DNA of 64,000 bases from Canna indica (Eukaryota > Streptophyta > Magnoliopsida > Zingiberales > Cannaceae), in contig CP136896.1 in the NCBI GenBank assembly GCA_034359265.1, positions 31,436,001 to 31,500,000 on the forward strand, given 5' to 3'. Each line of letters starts with the position of its first letter. The first letter of the stretch is position 1. Of the stretch, positions 45,147 through 55,700 are shown piece by piece. The notes beneath the pieces were generated by a model. That model did not search any database and was not told where the DNA came from. It was given only the letters and a program-made list of their open reading frames with translations. The translations under genes and the position numbers were made by a program.

Positions 45147-46149
45147 GATGACAAACATCCTTAAGAAAATATATTCATTAAAGCGCAAAGGATATCAATC
45201 ATGGGATTTCTCCCCCTATCAACATACATATCTATGAAAATAAACTCCCACTATCTATATGCATAGTTTTCCTATATTTTCTTCCTTTTTACCTATATTT
45301 TTCTCCCCCTTCTGACATCAATAAAAAAAAGGCTAGAAAAGTCAACTATGGTCAAAGTTGGGACTTGAAAACTAGTTTTCTTGAAAACGAAGTCAACCAA
45401 CTCAAGGGATGAAAACAACATATCTAATGAGAGACTATGTAATACATGATATCATGAAGCGATAGTCAAAAATCAAAACTAGGAATCATGTACTAACTCA
45501 AGTATCGATATTTCCAAGTATCGGTCAAGGAGTCAAAAATTATTTTAGAAATGATTTCTCTCTCTAAAATATTAGAACGATACCAAAAGTGAATTCAAAC
45601 TATCATACTTAAAGTCTCATTCGAAGATTGGACCAAAAATCAAAGTATCAGAAAAATAAATATTTGGGAAGAACGATACTTTAAAGTTTTGAAATCCAAT
45701 TTTAGAAACCCATATCAAATCATATTCTTACTGAAATTTTTTGAAAATTTACTGAAGAAACTAGATTTTTCAGTGAACATGCAGTTTCAAGGATCATCCA
45801 AAAATCAATTTTCTAAAAGTAACTGAAATCAAGTGGCATTTTCGTAAATATTGGCTATTTTTCATAAGTTTTTAGTTTTCATTCAAACTTTTCAGATATG
45901 AAGATATAATCATTTAAAGAATGTTTATCAAGTTTGATAATGCCATTTGGTCAAAATTTTACCTTAGCACGATTTCATTCAAAAACAAGCATGATAACAT
46001 GAAATTGCTAAGTATCAAATTTTATCCTTTACTCATGGTTTTTCAAACATAGACACTTAGACATCTTACATGAGTAAATCTAAACATGTTTGTGAAGTTT
46101 GGACTCAAAATGAGATTTCTAAGTAAATTTATTGACTTAGGTCATGTTG
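45147..46149 (-). other. 3' non-coding region of the gag-only element
   Basis: AT-rich sequence without a coding frame. The part up to about 45600 matches 23353-23806. Confidence 0.7.
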
Positions 46150-47212
46150 TGACATATCTTTATGAATGGCGGAGAGGCTCGTTGAGGAGCCGGATTGCGG
46201 GCTAGGCTCGGGAGATTGGATGGCTAATTCCCAATCTGGGGAACAAGTTCGGTTGAGTAAATCCCGATTGTTCTGGTTTGGCCTCGTGGGATAAGTTCGG
46301 AGGGCCTACCCGATTATCCCCGAGGTGGTTTTAAGGAATAAGTTCGGAGGGCCTACCCCATTATTCCTGTGATATCCTAAAGGGGTAAGTTCGGAGGGCC
46401 TACCCGATTACCCCTGTCATATCTTAAAGGGGAAACTTCGGATGGGCGAATCTCGATTGACCCTTCGTGTCTCGTGGAGCAAGTTCGGAGGGCCTTCCCG
46501 ATTGCTCCCGAGTTTCTCTATACTAGGATAAGTTCGGATGGCCTTCCCGATTATCCTAGTATGTGTGTTGCCTTAGGGCATGGTAGGATTAGGCCTGTTG
46601 ATCTTCACCGTTTGGGTGTTAGCTGCCTTCGGGTAGGTGGTGGCCAGATGGTTTGTTAGCTGGTCACTTCCTTGTGACCTTGTTCCAGCTTGAGTCGGGA
46701 GATTTGCTTTATGCATCCTAATTATGATTGTTTTTTTTTGTGTGGGGGTTGGTAGAACTGCTCACTGAGTTCTTTTGAACTCACTCGTTGTTGTTGTTTT
46801 GGTTTGCATAGCCTGATCGGTGAGGTGGGCTGGAGCACTTGGCGCGACGGGAGGGCAGATGAGCTGCATTGATCTTATAGCAGTCCTAGTTAGGGGTCGT
46901 AGTTGAGTTTTGGTAGTTAGTCATGCACTTATGTTTTAGTGTTTTGCAGTTGTAGTCCCTTTGAGGACATTTATGTCTTTATTATAGATTTCATTGTAAT
47001 TGAACAATTGAACTTGTTTTGTTATTTCCACACTTTATGATTTTGCTAAAATTACTTATAATGATTTCTGGTTTGGTTTTTCATTTGAAATAAAACTCGT
47101 TATTTATTTTTCGCTATGTTTTATTGTTCAGTTGGCATGTGCATGATTTAGGCTGCGGGGTATAGGAATGTATACTCTGGCTGGTCACATGACCCTGAGT
47201 TGGGGCGTGATA
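46150..47212 (+). mobile_element. Chromovirus-type LTR fragment with tandem repeats
   Basis: The right end CTGAGTTGGGGCGTGATA mirrors the chromovirus LTR terminus. The left part (46210-46560) is built of about six units of roughly 60 bp sharing TAAGTTCGGAGGGCCTACCC. The LTR start (TGTAAGACC) is missing, so it is truncated on the left. No gene is present. Confidence 0.65.
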
Positions 47213-47580
47213 TTTTTTTATTTTTAAAATATTTAAAATATTATTAAAAAATCTTTAATTACTTAAATTATACACTTGTTAAGTAAAATACAACGTAAAT
47301 TATTTTTTTAACCATATTTTTAGTTTTTTTTTTAGTGTCTAAAGAATTTATTAGTAGCCAAATTTTTTTTAGTGCAAAATTACTATTAAAAAAATATATA
47401 TTATTAGTCACTAAAATAAATTTTTATCTACTATAATATTAATATAAATTGCTGAAAAAAATATATTATGAATAATATATAAAAAATATTTATTTTGAGT
47501 CACTAAAAAACTTTTAGAAAAAATTTTAATTAGTAAAAAGAAACTATATTTTAAAATGAATGGCAAAATTGGAACTTTAA
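47213..47580. other. Very AT-rich block
   Basis: Long A/T runs with scattered GTCACTAAAA and TTTTTAGTG motifs in both orientations. It might be the remains of a small DNA transposon with such subterminal repeats, but no termini or duplication were found. Confidence 0.35.
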
Positions 47581-47669
47581 CCATTTAGTTATGGATTTGA
47601 GAAAATCCAAATCCATATTATGGATTTGGAAAAATCCCATGTCCATGTTATGGATATGGGTAATTGCTC

Positions 47670-48440
47670 AAATTTTATCTACTAATGAGATTTCAATCAA
47701 TTATCATGCAAAATTATTCATGAGCGTAGAGAAATTATTTTATCAAGAAAATAGAGGTGTTATGCAAAAAAATTGCGAAAATAAAATTCATACCTCATTT
47801 CTTGAGAAATTGCACAATTTTCATTTTCTTTCCTAATTTTCTTTAGCCTTCCAAATTTACCACTTTCTCAACTTGCAAGTAGGCTTCATTAGTATCATAA
47901 TGAAATCATATACCAACTAGGAAGCTAACTTACTAAATAGCAAAGGTTCAATGCAAAGTTTCATTTAAAAGTCTTAACCTATGCTAGATAGTAGAGATTC
48001 ATTTTATGGAGTTATCATGATATCAAAATGAATCAAAGAGATCTTAAGATATGAAATATTTGAAGAATAAGATCTCTAAACATGTTTAACTAGTTTGGAC
48101 ATAAAAGAAGTCTCTAATGTCAAATTTTAACCTAGCGCAACTTTACTCAATGAAAATTTGCCTAAGTACTAATAATTTTCCTACTCATAAGATTTCAATC
48201 ATTTTTCATGTTATTTCAATCATGAGTATAGAGACATCAATCTAACATGAAAATTGAGGTATTAGACTAGAAATATGCAATAACCAAAGACATACCTCAT
48301 CTTTGCGAATTTAGCCAAACTTGTCTTTTTCTTTCCAATTTCTAAAGCCTTCAATTTTATCATAACTTGAAAGCAATGTTCATTAGTAGGATAATGAAAA
48401 TGCAATTACTAGCAAGTTATCAAACTAAGTAGCAAAGAGA
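47670..48440. repeat. Diverged direct duplication in the non-coding internal region
   Basis: About 47675-47945 and 48175-48440 share ordered phrases (GAGATTTCAATCA / AAGATTTCAATCA, GAGGT(G)TTA, CATACCTCAT, TTTAGCCTTC / TAAAGCCTTC, CATTAGTA..ATAATGAAA, TAGCAAAG). The period is about 500 bp. No coding frame is evident. Confidence 0.6.
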
Positions 48441-49065
48441 GAGAATCAATTATCGATATCAAAGTCTACTTTGCTAAATAGTTATAAATTCGTTTCAAAA
48501 TGAAATCGAGTGATATCAAAACGAATTTTAAGAGATCACAAGTGAAATATAAATGAAAGCATGATCTCCAACCCTTCCTATTGGTTGAAAACCGAAAGGC
48601 CACAATTAGCCTACGATTTAGAACTGTAAGGTCGCTTAGGCCAGTTATAGGCCACATAGGTCTCCGAAGAGACCGGAAATCACAAAATAAAAAATTATTT
48701 AAAATATATTAAGAGCGGCGAAAATCAATCAATTTTAAGCATGTATCATAAACACCAACTTCAAACATACAAGTAGAGAAAAGGTGATGATATCAAGTGA
48801 TTTAGATGCCAATTCTTAAACCTAAGACATCTAGTCTAGGTGAAGACTTTGAAATTGCAACCATTTAAGGATCCTTCCTTCAATTTTTGGTCAACTTCAA
48901 CTCTTCAATTTCCATTAACCTTGTGTGGTGGCTTCCCCTACAAAAAGGCATGAAACTTTTGGTACTTAAATGGCTTTGGGTCCTTGGGGGTTAGATGGCC
49001 CAGGAATCCAAAGTGTCCTAGCTACACTTGGATTTTTCTTGAATGCACAATCATAAATAGCTTGG
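48441..49065 (-). other. Internal region after gag, mostly non-coding
   Basis: On the minus strand a trace of the segment that normally follows SIRE gag is visible (RTLWIPGPSNPQGPKAI near 48960-49050). The rest is AT-rich and has no pol motifs. Confidence 0.4.
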
Positions 49066-50341
49066 TCATATGCCACAACAAAAGCAATGTCCATGAAATT
49101 CTTTCTTTTTACCATTCATATGAACATGAGGTCTAATGTTAGAATGTTTGGCATGAGAAACATGATGAGCATGAGCATTCTTAGATGAAATACTTTTCTT
49201 CCTAAGATTTCTAAAATATGAAGCATGTAATAAACTACTAGTTTTCCTACTCAAGAAAACAACCTCATTTTTCAAATCATTAATTGATTTATGTAAAGAC
49301 TATTTTCATTTTTTATTTTCATATTTTCTTCTTTCAAATTCTCAATCTCAACTTTTGAGATATTTTTCAATTCAATTTTCAAATCATCATTTTCATTTTT
49401 CAAATCAATATTCTCACTTTTTAAGTCCTCAATTGTCAATTACTAGTTTTCAAAACATCAATACTATCATGGCAATCAACACTTGAGGAACTTAGATTTG
49501 CCTTTAAATTTTCATTTTCTAATTCTAGAGCATGCAAATCCTTAGTAAACCTAGAGTTATCCTTTTTAATTTTCTTGATTTCTTTACTCTTTTTCAAAAG
49601 CATGGCACACATATTTTAACATTCTTCTACTAATTCTTCTTATAATATTTTGAGTGAATGTGAAGAACTAGCATCACTATCATATGCTATATCTTTATCA
49701 TGACTAAAAGTAGAGTATTGTACCTCACAATGTATACCCATGAGGCAAACCTTGGATGTGCCTTCATAGTCATGGCAAGAGGATGCTTCTTGTGATTCGG
49801 AGGTGGATGTTGAAACACTTGTCCCCTTCTTGGCATTCTTCTTTGATGAAGGGAAATTCCTCTTAATGTGCCCATTTTCCTTGCACAAGTAGCATATAAC
49901 CTTTCTTTTTCGGCTTTTTGATTTGCTTCTTTGACTAGAAGCACTAAGATCATCAAAATCGAGGTTAGTACTAGGGGGATGACCATTGTCATCACCACCC
50001 TAAACAAATGTATTAAGCTCTTCGGTTTTAGCATAATCATATAACATATTTAATGTGAACCAAATATTAAATGCGGAAGAACAATGCATAACCTTTTCAA
50101 GTATAACATTTGAGAATGAGCAATATAGAAGATGCGTTGTTTTAGCATTCAATTCAAATAATTTAACTTGCTCTTGAGTCCAATCATTTATGTCAATGGT
50201 AGGCTCAACATATTCATTCTTTTGCATGGACCATAGATCTAAACTTTGTGTTTTAAGAAAAGTATACATCCTTCTCTTCCAAACACCAAAATTTACCTCA
50301 TCAAACCTAGGTGGTGCAAACGCTATACTCTCTAGTGTCAT
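49066..50341 (-). pseudogene. SIRE-type Copia gag, decayed
   Basis: The start codon is at 50339-50341. The gag domain is clear: PPRFDEVNFGVWKRRMYTFL, LDLWSMQKNEYVEP, ELNAKTTHLLYC. A single TAG near 50000 follows FV (usually FVQ), and the frame then continues through GGDDNGHPPSTN and a basic stretch into a zinc knuckle CYLCKENGHIKRNFP, whose last ligand is Phe. LMGI and acidic Ser-rich sequence follow. Leu/Glu/Asn-rich coiled-coil sequence (about 49300-49600) leads to a second Cys/His-rich segment (HVHMNGKKKEFHGHCFCCG). A few stops interrupt it. Gag would assemble the particle around element RNA. Confidence 0.8.
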
Positions 50342-50393
50342 TCTATGATCGAGGCTAGATGTAGATGAGATGGTGAAATCTCAATCCACAACC

Positions 50394-50408
50394 CGCTTTG
50401 ATACCAAA
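50394..50408 (-). other. Primer binding site of the gag-only element
   Basis: TTTGGTATCAAAGCGGG on the minus strand directly follows the 5' LTR end CACCAACA. It matches the initiator tRNA-Met site TGGTATCAGAGC with one change. Confidence 0.78.
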
Positions 50409-52108
50409 TGTTGGTGAAATGGTCACACTAGAGGGGGGGTGAATAGTGTGTTAACTAAACTTGTCGCCTAAATTGATGTTTAAATCTTTTTCTTAAACTA
50501 CTTAGGAAATTCACAATTTAACGATTAAATGCGGAACCGATTAATGATAAAGCAATTAACACAAATAAAATATCAATGCTAATACTACCTAAGCGATTTA
50601 TAGTGGTTCGGCCCCAATGCCTACTCCACTACTTAAGCACCTCGCTTAGGATTTCCAAACTAAACTTTACTAAATTAATTATTTCCCTTACAAAGAGGAC
50701 TTTACACCGAAAAATCTCTGCTCTCAAACCGATGGCACTTTAACACCCGGAAGTATCCTGCCTTCCTACCAAGAGCACTCTCCCACCTCAACCTAAGGGA
50801 AAACTCAACTAATTCTAGTAAACTAAGTTTACAATGGTGGATTTAAGCCTTAACACCAAGGTTACCACCAACTCAATCAACCTAGCACTCTAGGTTTACA
50901 CAAGTTCAAATACAATGAAATAAACAACAAAATACAATAATAAAAGGAGCAATAAATCAAACAATAAAGTACTTAGCTCCACAACAAGATTCCTAGCTTC
51001 CTCTTGATGCCTATGATGATGAAATAATGAAGGTAAGGCTCAATCAAAGAGATGAGATATCAAAGCTAGGGTTTCCACAAGAATTGGCTCAATAAAGCTT
51101 GGGAATGATCACAAGATGGCTCAAGAAGGTTAGGAGTGATCAAAAGTGTCAAAGGAAGGGTGGGGCATAAGTATTTATAGAGCCATGAAGGAGGCTTGGG
51201 TGAAACACTGCTCAACGGCTCGAAAACTAGCCATTTTTCGCCTTCCGATCGATTGTCGGTCGATCGACGGTCGATCGACTAAGCGACCGCCGAGCGACCG
51301 AAGGCATACTGCCGCTTTCTGACATACTTCAGTCGACCGACTTGCCTACTGCTAGTTTTTGGCAGCATTCGGTCGACCGACTAGTCGACTGAAACTAGGC
51401 AGACTTCTTGGTTTGGCTGAGTTTTCTACTTGTTTGCTTGTTTTTGGGTTCCATCTTCACTAAGTCTACTTATATAACATTTACTAACTTTAACTTAATA
51501 ACTTTAAAACATAAATATTATATATGGATTACCCCCCATTTGGATTCAATAAAAATATCTAAAAAATCCAAATCGTTAAGAATCAAAATCTAACTTTTGG
51601 GGTCTACTACAAATTTCCGAAAAAATAGAAATTTTATACTCCCCGGGTCAAATATGGGTATGCTAAAGGCTTCCAAAAATTCTTTAAAAATACCTCGTTA
51701 TCTAGTTTTTACCTAAGGAAGAATTAGCTGCACTTTTGGTGCCAAGAAAATGTTTAGGTCATATAGCCCTCCAAGGAGCTCCCTAGGCTTAGTGAATTCC
51801 AGGGTCATTTTCTAATTTACCGGTTTTTCATGTTTTTGGTTTGGATTTGGTTTTTGTGTTCTTATGCATCATCATGAGGATTTACAACATAAACTATACA
51901 CCCTAGACCTAAACTTTAACTTTCCAAAGAATCCCGAGCGTCGACGAGCGTCCTTGCCGATTTCTTTGATTCCTCCTATTTTTTCGATCGTGGACGTCGT
52001 TCATTAACCGACCTGGAACCTAAAAGTATTTCTTAATGAAACATTAGTTCCAGGTTTGTTATCATCAAAACCGAGATTAAGACCAAGGTTGACAACCTTA
52101 GGCCAACA
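50409..52108 (-). repeat. LTR-A copy 6: 5' LTR of the gag-only element
   Basis: It starts TGTTGGCCTAAGG at 52108 and ends CATTTCACCAACA at 50409 in element orientation. The TATA box (plus-strand TATTTATA) is at 51172-51179. Confidence 0.9.
51172..51395 (-). promoter_or_regulatory. TCGA-palindrome cluster and TATA box, LTR-A copy 6
   Basis: CCGATCGATTGTCGGTCGAT, CGACGGTCGATCGAC, CAGTCGACCGAC and TCGGTCGACCGACTAGTCGA occur within 150 bp upstream (in LTR orientation) of the TATA box. Confidence 0.6.
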
Positions 52109-52172
52109 CGGGCTGTCTAGGTCTAGAAAGGTAAATGATTCTATTTGGGTTGCGGTGGATTAGTTGACCAAA
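52109..52172 (+). pseudogene. Gypsy-2 integrase core, last fragment
   Basis: It resumes SRSRKVNDSIWVAVD, then a stop, then LTK, matching Gypsy-1 LPKSKDDFDSIWVVVDRLTK. It ends abruptly where Tat-type repeats begin. Confidence 0.82.
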
Positions 52173-52792
52173 GACCGCACTCGAGGGTTCAGGCCGAGCT
52201 CACTGAGGAGCGTAAGGTGGAACCGTGCACGAGGAGTCATGTAAGAGAGTTGAGGTCGGAAGTAGTGGCGTAGTAGCAAAAGACCGCACTCAAGGGTTTA
52301 GGCCGAGCTCATTGAGGAGCGTAAAGGAGAATTGCGCATGAAGAGTTGTATTGCTCATTTTTTAGCTCACCAGGCTGAGCTGGAGGCCGCGTTTAGGGCC
52401 GAGGACCAAACTCGATGAAAACTGAGCTTGCGAGAAGCACGCTTTGGATGGTGAGAAGCCCAGAATAGGCGCTAAGGCCAGCAAACCAGACTAATAAAAA
52501 CCGAGTTCTAGTCGTTGTGGGAAGTATTGGCCTCTAGGGCTGAAAACCATGATGGCGTGAGAGCGAAGGTCCGCGTTCTGGGGTCTAGGCTGAGCTCGCA
52601 TGTGAAGTGAGTTGATGTTTTTTATAGAATATTTGTTATAACAATGAGATAATCATAGTGGTGTCCTCAACATTCATAGAGAAAAATACTAGGAATGTAA
52701 TTTCATTGAAAAATAAAGAAAATGTGCGTATAGGAGGAGTGCTCGGTTTCGAGCCCCTATTAACGCTTTTTGGTCATGACTTGAGTTATCTC
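52173..52792 (+). mobile_element. Tat-type non-coding repeats
   Basis: It contains units like AGACCGCACTCGAGGGTT, GGCCGAGCTCA(C/T)TGAGGAGCG and GAGGACCAAACTCGATGAAA, related to 27430-28110. The last 170 bp is unassigned AT-rich sequence. No gene is seen. Confidence 0.6.
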
Positions 52793-55700
52793 TGAAAGGA
52801 ATAGTTCCCTTCAGCCAATCACATGTTGATGTGTTTAGGGACTATTCAAGGGTAAACAACATAATAAGGCAACTTTTTCATCATATGTTGCATCTTTATT
52901 CATAAAGATTGCGATAAACCCCATGAACCCAGGCAAATGATTCTGAGGCCATGATGAGATTATGCCAATGAGACTTGTAATCCAGATGTCCATGTTCTAA
53001 ATGTTCCTAGCCGAAGGATCACCAATTAGGGGATCGATGATTCTGGATAGACTAGTGCACTTGGTACATGCCCTATACGATAAGGGGTAGCTGATCTCAC
53101 AGTTACCTACGAGTCATCATTAATGTACAAGTGCATGTGCATATTAGGGAATGAGTTCACTAAACAGACCTACACGAGGAACACAAAATGGAATCCTTAC
53201 ATGAGTGTCAATAGGATGTTCCTCGGGTGATAGTAGGTGCAAGCAGTCCTTGGACCTGAGGTTGTCATGGTTACCTTGTGAGTGACGACCCATTGCTTTG
53301 GTTCTATCCCTACGTGGCCCTCATCGTCATGTGTTAGGTATTACTGGGCATGGGGAAGCATTCATGGAGGTAGGTGAGCAACCAACATGGAATCGATTAC
53401 TCCTAGTGAGAGGAGATAATGTCATATGTGTCCCTGCAAGTGTCAACTCGGGAATCTTTGGCCAGAGTAGACATGAAAGTCAAGAAGATATTTTTGACAT
53501 TTCATTATTGAGATGATATCTTGGTGGGTGGAATACATATGACTCGTTATTAGGATTTGACACTGCTTTCGTACCCTAATCAACTTTGGGACACTGTAAT
53601 CGAGAGAGTTAGTTCCACGGTAACTAATGACCGAAGGGCGTTTGATCCCTGTAGATTGAACCTCACACTATCCGGGTAGTCATGACACGTTGCTAGACAT
53701 CAATCTAGACTTGTGAGTGGAGTCTCTCACGACCACACTAAAGGGGTTTACTAGAGGATCGTAAGATTCGAATAAAAGTCATTCTATCGGATCCGACTCT
53801 CCGTTATGCACAACTCACTAATCGCTTAGTGTGGGGCCCAATGGGTCACACACAACAGGCTAACCTCGTAACGGGCTTTATGAGATAGAGTTAGAATGCG
53901 GCATTATATGTCTACTAGCATGGACATGCTGCAACTCGATCATGGATCTCATTTACGGACATAATAGGAAAGGTGTCATACCCCAATTTAGGGTCGCGTG
54001 ACCGGCCAGGGTTTATGTCCTACCCTGAAGCCTACCACATACACTGAATAGCAAAATCCTGAGAATACACACCAACCAGAAAACATACAAGTAGAAGAAC
54101 AACGATGAAAACTTTTATTTGATTTTAAAAAAAGTTTCAAACAATTTTAAAAGAGTTGTAAAAACAAACCAACTATTAAGAACAACTCGAGTTAAAAGTC
54201 AAATACATGTTTTCAAATTAAACATCACTCAGTGTATAAAAAGACAACCCTAGACATCACGACTACGACTACTGGACACTGCTACGAGATTTGTGCCACT
54301 ACTTGCCCTCCAACTGCACCATGTCCCCAAGCCATACCTCAATGGTCGAGCTCGACAAAACAAAAGAAATAAACGGTGAGTCCACAAGGAACTCAGTGAG
54401 CGGTTCTTCCGAACCTCCACATAAATCCCCAATATAACATCATGCACATAAGTCAGCAATTATAAATTTAGGGATCTAATCTAGTCATGATATGACAACC
54501 GGCCCAAGGGCCATCCTGTATAAACCATACAACTGGCCATAATGGCCCTACCAGACTAGGCGACACACGACCCCTAGAACCTGCTCAAGAACTAGTGGCT
54601 CGGCTCTGCCCGGCCCATACCACAAAATAATAATAATAATAATTCGGCCGCACGGCCCACATATCATATAAGGAAAGTCAAGCAATCATCGGGCTGTCGA
54701 CTAGGATGATCAACTAATCTCAGGAACCCACCGGGTTAGGGATAGCTAGTCCCACCCAAATCTGGTCTACTGTCCGCGTGGCCCACTGACGGAATCTCAA
54801 GACCCTCTGCCACCCGAGTCTAACACCTAGCGGGTCCACTGGTGCAATCTCAAGACCCTAATCACCGCCGAGTCAAGCATTAGTCGTTCCGACCGTCCAT
54901 GCTTCTCAGCAGACCATCACAATCACAATACACAAGCAAATTGTTCTAAAGTTTCCTTATTTATACTCCGGGCATTCACCCGTATCCAGCCCCCTCGTTT
55001 CGGGCCATACCAGCCACACACTAATGCCCGTTGATTGTTTCCTAAGTGTGAAACCTAGCTTATCTACATTCAAGTTTTCCCGACAATTTAAGTACCCTAT
55101 AATTTCCTTATAATTATCTAGCATCATTCGCTAGCTTCCTTAATTGTAAATTTCATGTCATAAGCGTAGAAATGTCTGAATACAAATATGTCACAGCACA
55201 TAAGTTATAAGGGAATTATTCTACAGCTACTACCATAAATAACAACATGCTTTCAATAATAAGGTAGTTAAATTCTGCATTTAATCAATAAATCCCAGCA
55301 AGGTAATGATTGAACTAACATAGTAAAAAATCAATACTAGTAAATTAATGGAGGAAATTTCTCAAAATTATATGCCATATGAAATTCTAACCATATGTAC
55401 ACTATCAAGAACATTTCCTTGTAGCATGATGTTCTCAATCTATCAATACTAATATTTCATATAATAATTGAGTGATCCATATGAAATCAAGGATTTAATG
55501 CCCTACATGTAAATGTGAAACAACTCAAGCTCTTTTCCCCTCCTCACACCTACTCGGTCGAGCCTACCCAAGGCTGCTCATGCTCGGCCGAGAGCAACCA
55601 GGGTAGGGAAAAAGGTTCTCAGCCATGGTTGAGAGGAATCAAGTCATCAATCGCGAGAAAAACTCGATCCGAGGGCTTTCGACCACTCTAGGAAATTGGG

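Larger units (their letters stand above)
43584..52108 (-). mobile_element. Gag-only SIRE/Maximus-type Copia element (non-autonomous)
   Basis: This 8.5-kb element lies on the minus strand with a 5' LTR (50409-52108), PBS, gag, a long non-coding internal region, PPT and a 3' LTR (43584-45129). Flanks TGGGC (43579-43583) and CGGGC (52109-52113) form a 5-bp duplication with one mismatch, and Gypsy-2 integrase reads across it (MDFMIGL to SRSRKVNDSIWV). No protease, integrase or RT sequence was found between gag and PPT. Its movement would need enzymes from a relative. A chromovirus LTR fragment lies inside (about 46150-47212). Confidence 0.88.
35595..52172 (+). mobile_element. Gypsy-2: decayed chromovirus with three insertions
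   Basis: This is a plus-strand relative of Gypsy-1. A leader with PBS-like AGTTGTATCAGAGCATGG (about 35901-35918) and the conserved GTTAGGTCTTG leader are followed by gag, protease, RT, a deleted RNase H and integrase. The integrase is cut off at about 52172 by Tat-type repeats. The 5' LTR is not recognisable (35595-35895 is unassigned). Insertions at 36504-38122, 39026-41565 and 43584-52108 split it; the reading frame resumes across each one. Confidence 0.82.

Noticed and set aside
47213..47580. AT-rich block considered as a matrix attachment region or MITE
   Set aside because: AT content alone is not evidence, and no termini or duplication were found.
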